DNA from: Fragilariopsis cylindrus CCMP1102 | Taxonomy: Eukaryota; Bacillariophyta; Bacillariophyceae; Bacillariales; Bacillariaceae | Assembly: GCA_900095095.1 (NCBI GenBank) | Contig: FMBT01000331.1 | Location: 186,001-250,000 of the forward strand | DNA: 64,000 nucleotides | Direction of reading: 5' to 3' | Shown: one piece after another, positions 1 through 10,966 of the stretch | Position numbering within the stretch: the stretch's first letter is position 1 | How the letters are laid out: the number at the start of each line of letters is the position of its first letter | Program-made: the position numbers and the translations under genes | The notes under the pieces: model-generated | The model's database searches: none | Told to the model about the DNA's origin: nothing | Seen by the model: only the letters and a program-made list of their open reading frames with translations

Positions 1-366
1 CATCGTTTCATCACTACTAGAAAGTAAGAGTTGTAATTTTATTTATTTGTTAAATGTACGTACTGTAGATACTATTATTAGTTTTGTTCGTTGCTTTATT
101 GCAAGTAGATTCGTGAAAGTTACAGTTTTTCCTATAATTAGATGTAAGATCATTAATTGATCCAACGCCTTGTACGTGTAGCGTTCCCCTATCTCCATTA
201 CGACCTTCATCCCTAAGTTTAGAGAGAGAGGTGGTCATCCTTGTAACTAATAAAGGGGTTGAAGGAAAAAATCTACTAATGATTGAAGGCCCAACATATG
301 CATTCGCCATCCATTACTTTTGTGCCTGTTTGGATTTCTTCTTTCGCTTCACAAGAAGTTTACCGT
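1..366. other. 3' flank of the ABCF gene, no gene seen
   Basis: AT-rich sequence downstream of the ABCF stop codon. The short open frames here have no recognisable domain and I consider them chance. Nothing else seen. Confidence 0.5.
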
Positions 367-3221
367 TTACCGTTTACCGGATACGACCGCTTTCTTATAT
401 GCCTCGAATGCAGCCTTGTTGCTACTACCTTGCAAAACTTGAACTTTACGGTTTTCGACTACCAATAAAGTGTTGCAAACACTTGTCAATAAGTGTTGGT
501 CGTGACTCACTAATAATACACCACCTCGAAAATTGCGGATGGCTTCGATTAAAGCTGCAGTCGTTTCTAGATCCAAATGATTCGTCGGTCATCCAATACT
601 AGCAAATGAGGTTTACGGTACATGGCTAAAGCCAAACATAAACGACACTTTTGTCCACCTGACATGGTATGTATTAATTGAACTGGCAACACCATTCCGC
701 CCAGACCAAAATTTGCTAAATAACGTCTTAATTCACCGATGTGGGTATTGCTACGATCTCCTGGATACCGATCGACCATTGTCGAAAGGGGTGTACCGTC
801 AGGATCAAGTTGCTCCAGCTGATGCTGTGCCAAATATTCAATCTTACATTGGGGATTAATTTTCGCTTCTCCTGACACTGGTTTTAGACCACCGACGCAT
901 AACTTAACGAGTGTACTGATGAAAGTAATTAAGATTGTGCCAAAAAAAAAGACAAGAAAAGTTAGCATTTCATTTGCGGGGGTGCAAGAGGGGGGGGGGG
1001 GGCAACAGAAACTTTAGTCCCAAGAAAAAAGAAACAAGATTTTTTGCATACCTCTTGCCACAACCGTTACGTCCTAAAAGTGCTACGCGTGAAGTCAGGT
1101 CAATAGTCAAATCGACATCTTCTAAGAGGATATCATTTTCATTGTATCCAAATTTCACTTGCTCAAGCTGGATCATCTCCTTATCGAATGAACCAGGATC
1201 GGGGAAGATTAAGACGACCTCTTCCTCCTCTTCAACTTCTTCTATCTCCTGAGCGACGATACCGTCTGAGGCTTTCCATTTTTTACCCTCCTGTGACATT
1301 ACACCAATCTTGTCAAGTTTTTTCTGCTTAGATTTACGTTGCCTACTAGCCTTAACACCATTTTCACCCGCCTGTGCATGCAGATCGATATATTTCTGTA
1401 AATGTGCTCGTTTCGCTTCCTGCTGTTCTCGTTGACGTGATTGACGGATCTTATTTTCAATAAGACAGATTCATAATTAGATATATCACCTTTGTATGTT
1501 GTTAAAGTACTACCATGGAAATGTACAACATCGGTTACAACTTCATCCAAGAAACAACGATCGTGAGAAACAACGACCAATGTTCCCGTAAAGTTTTTGT
1601 AAGATACCGTTCTAACCACAAAACTGCTTCCAATCTAAATGATTGTCGGTTCATCTAGTAGTAACAATGATGGGTTGGCAAACAATGCACACGATAATGA
1701 TACACGCATCCTCCATCCACCACTCAAAGCAGATGTTGGTTTATCTTGCATCTCAGGTGTAAATCCAAGTCCAGCTAGAACTTTTCTCGCTCGCGGCTCA
1801 GGATCCCACCTTCTACAGATTCAATTTCACTTAAACGATTATGCGCCCCGACCAATTGCTGCCTTAATTTCTTCCTTCGTTCTTCTTTATTAGCTTCAAT
1901 CTCAGCAGCTGTTTCCGTTGTTGTTTTAGTGGAGTCAGATGATTTAGTTTTCTTCTTCTTCTTATCTTTCAGCGCCTTCCTTTGTACCATTGTGAGTTTC
2001 TTACGATCCTTTAGACGTTGTCGTCGATCCTTGGGGGATTCTTTTGTTTTATTCTCATCGTCGTCGTTGTCTTTATCATCGCCATCGTTGCCATCGTTAT
2101 TGTCCTTGTCATCGTCGTCGACAATAGTCGTCGCAGTCGTCTCCAGGTTGTCAATTTTGTCAAGTTCTTTATCGATCCATTCAATATACTTTTTACATGA
2201 TTCACGTTTCACATCACTTTTTAATACGGTATCAACAGCGGACCAATATTACCAATAATTTCTTGTCTCACTAATAACATACGCACAGTTGTTGGTACAC
2301 CTCCATCATCCTCATCACAATCAATTTTACGTTGACTTAATGCTGTTAGGAATGTTGTTTTTCCACATCCATTTCTACCCATAAGTCCATACCGTCGTCC
2401 TCTTGCCAGTATTAAATTTGCACCAGATAATAAATTGGTCCACCACCACGAAGATTCGGCAATTCAAAATTGAGTAAACGTACATCTCTCATCTGTGCCT
2501 CATCAGATGCTGTTTCAGTTGCTTTGCCTAGTAAACGCTGTTCATTTTGTTGTTTGTCTTTATTGTCAGCACCGCCGTCGTCTTTCATATCAACAAACAT
2601 ATGCATCGCCTCATCGATTGCACGTTGTCGTTCTTCTTCTTCCATTTTGATTCTTATTTCCTTTTGTCGTACCTTTCTACGATCACGTTCGGACATAGCT
2701 TCAGTATCTGATACATCAATCATATTAGCAAAAAAGGATGCAATCTTACTGGTTCCAGCACCACCACCAGCATTATGTTCCTGCTGCTGACTAAACGATT
2801 CACCACCATTATTATCTTTAACACGCAATCCCGATGCAAAAGTCACCTCGTCTTGTTCCTTCATCGTTACTGTTTGACTTAGTTTCCGTAGCATTGGTGT
2901 ACTATCGTTATTACTGTTGACGTTGTCCATTTCATTATCGTTGTTGCTGCTGCTATTATTTGATTGGCTTATGTCTAATAAAGCGAAAAGACTTTCACAA
3001 ACTTCAACACCATCGATATTCCCTTCCTGTGACAATGCATCAACTAAAATTTCACGTACAGCATCTCGAGTATCTTCATCAAATGGATCTGCAGATAACA
3101 TTCCAGTTATATACTCCAACGTGTCCTCATCGATTTTTTCTTCTGCTGCTGCAAGTCCTACACTTGCCAACGCACCAGAAATGAAATCGGTGTTGTCGTC
3201 GTCGTCGTCATCGTCACTCAT
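367..3221 (-). CDS. ABC-F family ATPase, GCN20/ABCF3-like (frame-broken as given)
   Basis: This is a soluble twin-ATPase of the ABCF family, which acts on ribosomes in translation or translational control and does not transport. The acidic N-terminus (about residues 1-85, [13 protein letters not shown]...) resembles the ABCF3/GCN20 N-terminal domain. NBD1 follows, with Walker A GRNGCGKT (about 2370), signature LSGGWR (about 1715) and Walker B LLLLDEPT (about 1650). Then come SHDRCFL and a basic linker, and NBD2 with GRNGCGKS, signature MSGGQK (about 660), LLVLD and SHDQHLL. The NBD2 Walker A is split by a 136-nt GT-AG intron at 916-1051 (donor GTATGC; splicing restores GKSTLVKL) that carries a long G run near 990-1002. 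The frame breaks about seven times (near 2422, 2237, 1800, two near 1640, 1470 and 582). Each is explained by one missing base, most within homopolymers, and protein similarity continues across every break. It is either an active gene with consensus errors or a young pseudogene. The family assignment is firm. Confidence 0.9.
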
Positions 3222-3546
3222 CGTCTAGTCTAGTCTACTCTTGTCTACTCTACTCTATTCTTGTCTACTCTAGCTCTACAGTAGTCTAAGCATTCAAGTT
3301 GGGTTCAGTTGTAGTGAATAGTGAATTCTAAAGACAAATCACCACAAACTACGTGCAGCGGACGCACGTTATCCATTGTTTTTTACACACACGTACGCAA
3401 GGACATACCGACGACTGGCGTTGAAAACAATTTTTCAGTCCAAACGGGAATGCTTCCACGACTAGCCATATTCAGATAATTGTTTGTTGCACAAGATTTT
3501 AGAAACTGTTTATTTTTTATATATAACTGTATCTATCTATTGAGAA
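3222..3546. promoter_or_regulatory. Divergent intergenic region with a TCTACTC-rich tract
   Basis: This 325-bp gap separates the ABCF gene (minus) from the PDZ/PGPGW gene (plus), so it should hold both promoters. Next to the ABCF start, 3226-3285 holds degenerate repeats of TCTAGTC/TCTACTC. No firm TATA or initiator can be assigned. Confidence 0.4.
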
Positions 3547-5625
3547 ATGACGACGGTGGCAGACTGCACGATGACAACAACAACAACTTGCATGATGAAA
3601 CAGCAAGAGTTCAAACCAACGATGCCATCATTACCATCGTTCGAACCAGCAGCAGGTTTGGGACCAGAAGATAATTATAATACTGAATCGATTCGAGAAG
3701 AAAAAGAACAAAGAGCCTGCAAAATTAGTGTAACCGTTGTCGTTCCTCCCCATAACGATAACGGTGATGAACAATCTCATTATCCATGGTATTATGGATT
3801 GCATCTAGTAGATCGCACAATAATATGCGATGGCATCATGGCAAATGAAAAGACAGTCTGTGCGATCGGAAGAAGTCTTCAGACAACAACAACAACAACA
3901 ACAACAACAAACAAGGAAGACAACCACGATTGTCTTCTGAAAGGATCACCATTTCGGGAAGGAGATATTTTGACAACGGTGAACAACGCTAAAGTTAAAA
4001 ATGTGAAAATGGCAAACAATCGATTGGATCGTTCCAAGAACAATAACAAGAAAAATGGAGGATCCACCACTGTCACATTAGTGGTAGAACCATCAATGCA
4101 ACTACAAGAACAACAACAACAACTGTCGACGTCGACGCTGTTGTTATCATCATCGTCGGCTTCTTCTTCGTCATCATCATCATCATCATCCTCTTCTCTT
4201 CTTCTATAACTACTGACGACGAATCATTCAACGTAAATCCTGCAATTGTTCAAGCCTTTTGTCGCAAACCGACACCGGAAACGATGGTAGGGATAGGTTT
4301 TCATACAGTTAATGTTCCGACACCAACTTCTACTTCTGCTGTAGGTAAAGATAAAATAATGACTACTTCTGACTCTAATTCTAACAACAAAGGGGACGAT
4401 GAATCTGAAACAACTGCAACAACTGCTACTATGAACGATTTGACAGAATGATGAGCAGGATAGTTGGGACGAAGAGGAACAAGAAACAGAAGGAACTGAA
4501 GATCAAGAAAGGAAGACGTCACCAACGTCACTATCATCGTCATCGTCGTCGTCGATCTCTTTCTTACAAATCAATTACCTCGATCCTAATGGACTGCTTT
4601 CTCATTCTGTTTTGAACCAAGGTGATATGGTTTTGTTTATCAATGGAATATCTATGGAAGATACAACACCGGAAGACGCAGCATCGTTAGTGCAGAATTC
4701 CGAAGGCGGATTTGTTAATATCGTAGCATTAAATCCAAAATTATTAAAACTATATAGTCAAGAACAGGAAGAACAATCACAGATAGGCGAAAGTACCAAC
4801 CGTTTCCAACGATGGATGAAACATGCAAAACGAGCAGGAGTTGCTGTTGGGGGAGGTGCGATGGGTACGTCAATTGATCTAAAAACAGCATGGCAGAAAT
4901 GATTTAGAATGACGAATGTCAAGATACACGCTAACCCCGACATTCTTTTCTCTTCATTTATTCCCCTTCTTCTGGAACTACATTATATATTGTAGTGGGT
5001 GTCGGACTGGTGTTTATTCCAACATTACCTTTACCATTCGGAGAAGCTTTATTTTTAGGTGGTGTATCTGTGTTAGGGACGGAATTTGAGGCACCAAAAC
5101 GAGTAATGAAAAGTGCGAGGGACAAGTTAGAAAGTGTTGTGGGACGGAACGAAGAGAAAGATGAGAAGGAGGAAGAGGAGGAGGAGAAACTGGGAGAAAG
5201 TGATGGTAAGAGTGACAGGGAAGATGGTAGCAATAACAGCAACAACACAACTGCTTCTGTTATTGTTGCGGCTACTGCTACTGCTACTGCTACTGCTACT
5301 AACATATCAAATTGTGAAGAATCGTTATCAAAAGACTACGGCTTTATTCCATCTACTTGCCACCAGAACAATTCTGCTCCAAAAGATTGCTTCATAGCGG
5401 GTGACGATAGTAGGACCTATATCAAACAGAGGATACAGGTCCCACCGCCCGTACCAACTCTAATAGCAACAATAATAATGAATGTAATGACAATACTAAT
5501 ACCGGTAGCAACAGGAGAATAATGAAAGATCGAGTGCGTGGTTTTGGGCGCCAGTATGTTCTGCCATTTCTTGATCAAGTTGTTGGTGATCGTAAGGAGG
5601 TCAAGATAAAACAAGAACTTGTTTA
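3547..5625 (+). CDS. PDZ-domain protein with C-terminal PGPGW-type membrane segment (spliced, frame-broken)
   Basis: A likely membrane adaptor with two PDZ-like regions. The first is at about 3780-4020 (HYPWYYGLHLVD ... SPFREGDILTTVN). The second is at about 4550-4740 (YLDPNGLLSHSVLNQGDMV ... DTTPEDAASLV). After the exon ending GVAVGGGAM, a 131-nt intron at 4865-4995 (donor GTACGT) joins to VGVGLVFIPTLPLPFGEAL and LGTEFEAPKRVM, which matches the hydrophobic PGPGW transmembrane family (Pro-rich turn followed by TEFE). An acidic, Asn-rich tail ends in KIKQELV at 5625. Frame breaks near 4210, 4450 and 5445 interrupt otherwise continuous similarity; the first and third fit single missing bases, the middle one is a different shift. 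PDZ domains usually bind C-terminal peptides; the partner is unknown. Confidence 0.65.
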
Positions 5626-6586
5626 AAAGATTGAGGAAAGTGAACCAAAAGAGTAAAGAAATATATTTTCATGCAGCTGATACATTTTTGATTCGAATCA
5701 TCATAAGTGTTTTCTCTTCCATCTTTGAGACGAAGGTTACATTAGTTGATCTAAACTAGCAAACAACACGAGATTAAGTATGCAGTAGGACTCTGTCTAT
5801 AGAGATTTTTTGCTATATATAATATCTATAGAACATCTGTTGATGTTTTAAAATTTGGCTATTTTGTACCTCCACAGAAAGTAATTTGATACATTAAATT
5901 CCGTGAGCCGTAACTAGAAATTAAATTCCCAATTTCTTCTTTTTCGAAAAATAAATCGGTTCTTCTCATTTCTCACTTATTTTATTTATATCGTCCAGAA
6001 TTCCATTTTATAGATACACTTAGTGTAATTGTCTAAATAATGGAACGTAAAAAGGTGCGTCATGACAATAGTCTTATCTCTCGCAAATTTAAAAAGAAGG
6101 TAGGTGTCGAAGTCAAGAGGCTTAAATACGCTAATTTACATGCCATTCTTTACGAGAGAATTAACCGTAATGACGGGCACAATAAGTACGGCACTTTACA
6201 TGCCGTTCTTTTACGAAAGAATCAACAATACAGGCGACGTACGAAGACAATAGCTATATTTACAAGACAATAGCTAAACATAATAATATAATCCACTCTT
6301 CGGTCTCAGGACAACAATATCTTTCGCAAATTTCTTCTCTCGTTATGTGCATTCAGTCATACATGATGTAACAGTGGGATGTAATTGCTTACTGGATTAT
6401 GTGTCAACTCATGCAAGAACGCATCTACCAAAGGACGGCAGGTATTCACTTGTTTGTACAAGCTGTTTGTACAGGCACTACTTTTACAAAACATAGCATC
6501 TTAGAAACAAACCTCGTGTATTACTAGTATTGGTGTTGGAATCTATCTTTCATCTTTCTCGTCGTGGGCGGAAAACACTCTTAACC
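5626..6586. other. Intergenic, with a weak local duplication
   Basis: AT-rich spacer of about 960 bp. At 6137-6165 and 6197-6226 a stretch of about 28 bp (TTACATGCC.TTCTT..ACGA) occurs twice with mismatches. A 77-codon open frame spans it but has no recognisable features. The 3' end presumably carries the kinase promoter. Confidence 0.35.
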
Positions 6587-9042
6587 ATGGATCCATTCCG
6601 ATATGCCTACAATAGCGCAGATGATACCGATGGCCCTTCTCCTAATGCTACTGCTGCTACTAAAAAGGCAATGGCGGCGGCAAGAAGAGATCGAAATGAG
6701 AATGTCCGATACGAATATACACTACCGCCGTATTGCTTATCTGGAAAATCACAGCATGATCTACAAACACGGAGCAACAACAATAATAATAATACTAATA
6801 ATAACAGTACCCCTTCACTCCAACTTCCCAGTCATCTTTTCTCTATAGCTTCACTACAACCGGCTTCGCAGCAAGTACAACAACATCACCACCACTCCGA
6901 CCACCAGCAAGCGTGGCACATATCACAATCTCTGGATTCACCAATGGGCTGTAATCTAACGATGAATTCGCAGCATGTATCTACACCACTCTCGCGATGT
7001 TATGATAATGGTATGTATCATCAATCTGGTTATCAAGAAATATGGCATCAGCAGCAGTTTCAGCAGCAGCATCAACATATACAGATACAGCAGCAGCAGC
7101 AGCAGCAGCAGCATATTCTTTATCGTGATTCACATCAGGAGCAAAAATACCAAGATCAATGGAAGCGTTTTGAACACGATAAAAGTAAAGAAAGCCACAA
7201 CAAATATTATGACCGTGTTAGCTCCTGTACAAGTAGGACGAATACTACTAGTAGCCCCGCACGAAAATCTCACCATGATAAACACAAACTGCAAGGATCC
7301 CGCCATAATTATCTTACTCAGTTTAGTCAGGCGAGTACCACCAGCAAAGGGAGCAACACAGTCACTGCTACAAAATCTCTATTACTTCAACCGCCTGTAT
7401 CCTCGTTGTATTTCTCATCAAGAGAATCTCCATTATGGTCAGAATCACTCGCTCAAAGCATCTCAAACTCAATTCAACCATTGGTTCTAGATTTTCAGCA
7501 AGAAGAAAGGGGTATGATTTTCGATAATCAATACGATACTTCAGGTGTTTTCTCTTCATCACACATAACGCCGTTACCGATAATGTTATTACGTCCAGAA
7601 AACATCGCCATAGACTACAACAACAACAACAAGAATGGATTGGTTCTGGGATCCGGAACCTTTTCCGATGTGATTCGGGTCAGTTTGAGGGACACGATCT
7701 ACAACGGTAGCAACCACAGGAAGGATTCTAATCTAAATGAGAAGCAAGAACAAAAAAAACAGCAACCGTATAATCCGATTCGTCGCAATTACGCCCTGAA
7801 ACACCTAAAGGCGAATCTGCTACCAACAACGCCAGTCATACGCACTAGCACCAGCGTATCTACTATAATAATATCGCTTTGTTTGTTAAGGCTGCGTCCG
7901 AATTAGCTCGAGAAGCTTATTTGCTTTCGAGGATCCGTCACCCCCACGTCGTGCGTCTCGTTGGTACTCCAACAGATGGCGTCGTCGAATCGTTTCGTAC
8001 TGGAAGACGACATGATTCGTTCTTTTTGGTGATGGAATTGTTAAACGTGAAACCTTAGATGGTCGAATCAAGCGATGGAATCGAGAAGATCAAGAACAAC
8101 GGCAGTATCAGTATCAGGAACAACAAAAGGATGACGGTCGAGATCATAGTATCATTCGAAATGATAGTCGACGTCTATGCCATCTCCAAACTATAGAGCA
8201 ACTGATGATCTGTCGACAACTCTCCGACGCACTCGAATACATTCATTCAAATGCAATCGTGTATCGTGATTTGAAGCCTTCGAATATTGGGTTTCTTTCA
8301 ACCACAAACGAAACACCCGTTCACGTTAAGTTGCTCGATTTTGGTCTTGCACGAGAACTGCCGATACCAAGATCATCAACAACTACGATGACGACTTACG
8401 ATTCTATAGAACTTAATAATGATCATCATCACTCTAAAACTATTAGGGAGGGGGGTGGAACCACAACTGTTGTTCGATCGCCATCGCGTACGTTATCGTC
8501 GACACCGAAATCATCACCATCACGACAAGAACTTTTATCAGGAGTAAACGATTACCCATCATTGTCGACCTGTAATAGAAGTGCTCTGTCTCCTAAAACT
8601 ATACATCATACGACATGACTGGACTAGTCGGTACAATGCGATATATGGCACCAGAGGTTTGTTTGAATCAACGGTATGGGCTGGAATGTGATATATATTC
8701 GTGGAGTATTGTAGCATACGGAATATTAACTAAGCGAACGCCCTTTGAGGACATGACGCCTGATATGTACCAGTAATGGTTTGTAGAGGTGATTACCGTC
8801 CACCAATCATCGTGAGAACGACTAATTGTGACGCTCATAGTAGTCCTGCATGTAGTACGCATTCGCGACCAACCGTCCTTTCTAAGGAATACAAAGTACT
8901 TTTACAACAAACTTGGAAATCCGACCCTTCTAGGAGACTATCTTTCACGCAGATCAAACAGCAACTCGACCTTTTTTTGCTAAAGGAAAAATTGATGTAT
9001 GAATTATCGAAAGATTCAATGCTATCACCATCCTATATGTAA
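6587..9042 (+). CDS. Protein kinase with long Gln/Asn-rich N-terminus (frame-broken)
   Basis: A Ser/Thr-type eukaryotic protein kinase. I chose the ATG at 6587 (context ACCATGG). The first ~330 residues are low complexity, with polyQ near 7089-7111 and His/Ser/Asn tracts. The kinase domain follows in order: glycine loop LGSGTFSDV (about 7650), the ATP-binding Lys in YALKHL (about 7795), an alpha-C-like SELAREAYLL, the hinge VMELL, catalytic YRDLKPSNIGF (about 8262; Tyr replaces the usual His of HRD), LLDFGLAREL (about 8332), a long Ser-rich insert in the activation segment, GTMRYMAPEV (about 8632), CDIYSWSIVAYGILT and a C-lobe DPSRRLSF. Four breaks (near 7862, 8048, 8600 and 8776) each fit one missing base. 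Class is uncertain (TKL-like or unclassified). It could be a real gene with consensus errors. Confidence 0.8.
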
Positions 9043-9270
9043 TTGTAACAGATATTGTTTTGTAATAATCACATGTAAAATTATATAAATTAAAGACTGC
9101 ATGAATCACTTTGTGTAATATCGTAGAATACCATTTCCATTATTCTCCCGTTTCGCACCGGTTCCTGAAAAGTACGACGCCATTCTTTCTTCCTGGACGA
9201 CCTTGTCAACCAACCAAAACACCGATGAAACCATTCCCTATCACTTATCTTCATTTTTTCCTACTTATCA

Positions 9271-10127
9271 TCAAAGAAGAAGAGACAAAGAATTCAATGA
9301 GGAGAATACAGAACTATAGTAGGTAGAATCCGTTGCAGCATCATTGTCATCGCAACCATCATCGCAGATTGTGGATTTTTCATTCAAAGCTTTTTCACTC
9401 GTACGATAAGTAGTACTGTTCGGGTAGTGATGAACAGTAGTGCGCTTTAGATACAGATTCTTCAGTGCGTTGATTTCAAGTTTGATTGCTTTCCGGAAGA
9501 TACATCGATCAAGTTCTGGGGTAGCGGATGTCTCGAGTAGTTCAACCAACATAGAAATATTAGATAGCATGAGGTCTCTTGAGTATTTCCCTGGATCATC
9601 CAGATCAATATTAAGGCCCTTCCATGCGTTGACCTCCAGCTGAAAGGCTACGGCATCGACGTCGACGTCATAGTCGTTTTCAAGAGTTTCAATAGCAAAA
9701 ATACTTTCATCATATGGCCATGATCTAGTGCTTTCATCGCCATCGTCGTCATCATGCATATCCTTCAAAGGAACGAAGTCTTGTTGGTAGATTTTCTCCT
9801 GATCATCATCATCATCATCTAGATGTAGATGTAGATCTTTCAATACCTTTAGTTCCAATATGATTGCTTCCATAAGCGTGTGCATTGTTTGACTTCCAGC
9901 TTCTTCGGTAGTCGTAGTCTGATTCATTTCGGTTATTTCATCAAGTGCAGAAACGACCATGTCTGTTTGTATTCGCTCTCGAAAGGTGGTATCTTCGTTG
10001 TTCCAAGCAGCAATAGAGAAGCAGCCTTTAACTTTACTATCGTTGTTGTATTTCAGTGGAAATGGTTCGTCGCTGCTGCTTCTGCTACACTAGTAGCAGT
10101 CGAATGACGTTCTTGATGCATCGTCAT
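9271..10127 (-). CDS. Acidic protein of unknown function
   Basis: I do not recognise this protein. The longest clean frame is 9271-9960. Reading upstream, coding-like sequence continues to MTMHQERHS at 10127 if one missing base near 10065 is allowed. The product would be about 285 residues with Asp-rich tracts (DDDDDD near 9810) and predicted amphipathic helices. Two sections look alike: AFQLEVNAWKGLNIDL and AIKLEINALKNLYL, and more weakly AIILELKVLKDLHLHL near the N-terminus. This suggests a threefold helical repeat of the form [E/Q]LEVNALKxL. No signal peptide or membrane segment. It is convergent with the upstream kinase. Confidence 0.5.
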
Positions 10128-10966
10128 AATCCCGAAGCGCCCTTGCTATTCTTGTATATTGTCGTCGTCACTTCAAGCATATACACCAAGAGTTCTTGGT
10201 CGTCATTATGAAGAAGCAGTGAATTCCCCACTCAGATACAATTGTTCTTTAGGCGAATCCTTTTATCCTCGAAGGCTGTAAAAAAACGCAATTATTATCG
10301 AAGAGTTTAAAAAGTACAATTTCATCGTGTCACATATGTAACTCATGTGTGAACATGTACACGTGCTCTGATATAATATTTGCCGCGTGTAGAAGTCTTC
10401 GACTTTATACGACTTGTATGTGTGGTACACATGTGAGTGCTGCCGAAAACTATCCGTTTTACAATAGGTCAATTAAGAGTCCTGCTTAATTGTACTCTTA
10501 TTATTTGTTTTTGTCTATTGGTGGGTATTGAAGAGGATTATTCGATGGAACACTTCTCTGATTCACACAAGATATTCGACTACAGTACTTAGTAGGGGGT
10601 CGTTTGCATCTTCCCAGTCTCAAAGATGGATAACTGCTACCACAGTATGCAAACAAGAAGCTTATAACGACATCACTACAAAAGTCAATCAGTAGTCAAA
10701 TAACAAATAAACTAAGTAGAAATTATGAGAACTACCGGTAGCTAGTATAAAGTGATTCGGTGTGGTATCACATATGAGCGTAAGACCAACCTGTGATGTA
10801 GAATTATATAACATAATCACGGAGTACGGTAGTTTGAATGAGTCCTTGCAGAAAAGCACTCCAGTAACTTATACAAGATGGTAAAAGGAGGTTTATACAC
10901 CCTCTGTTACCAACTGCTACTTTTTGAAAATAACTCTTCAAACCATTTTATCATCGAGACTAACCG
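10128..10966. other. Intergenic, no gene seen
   Basis: About 840 bp between the acidic protein and the 3' end of the chitin synthase gene. Short frames only, without domains. No tRNA or repeat was recognised. Confidence 0.45.

Noticed and set aside
6040-6273. 77-codon Lys/Arg-rich frame
   Set aside because: It lies across a short imperfect duplication in AT-rich spacer, with no homology-like features.
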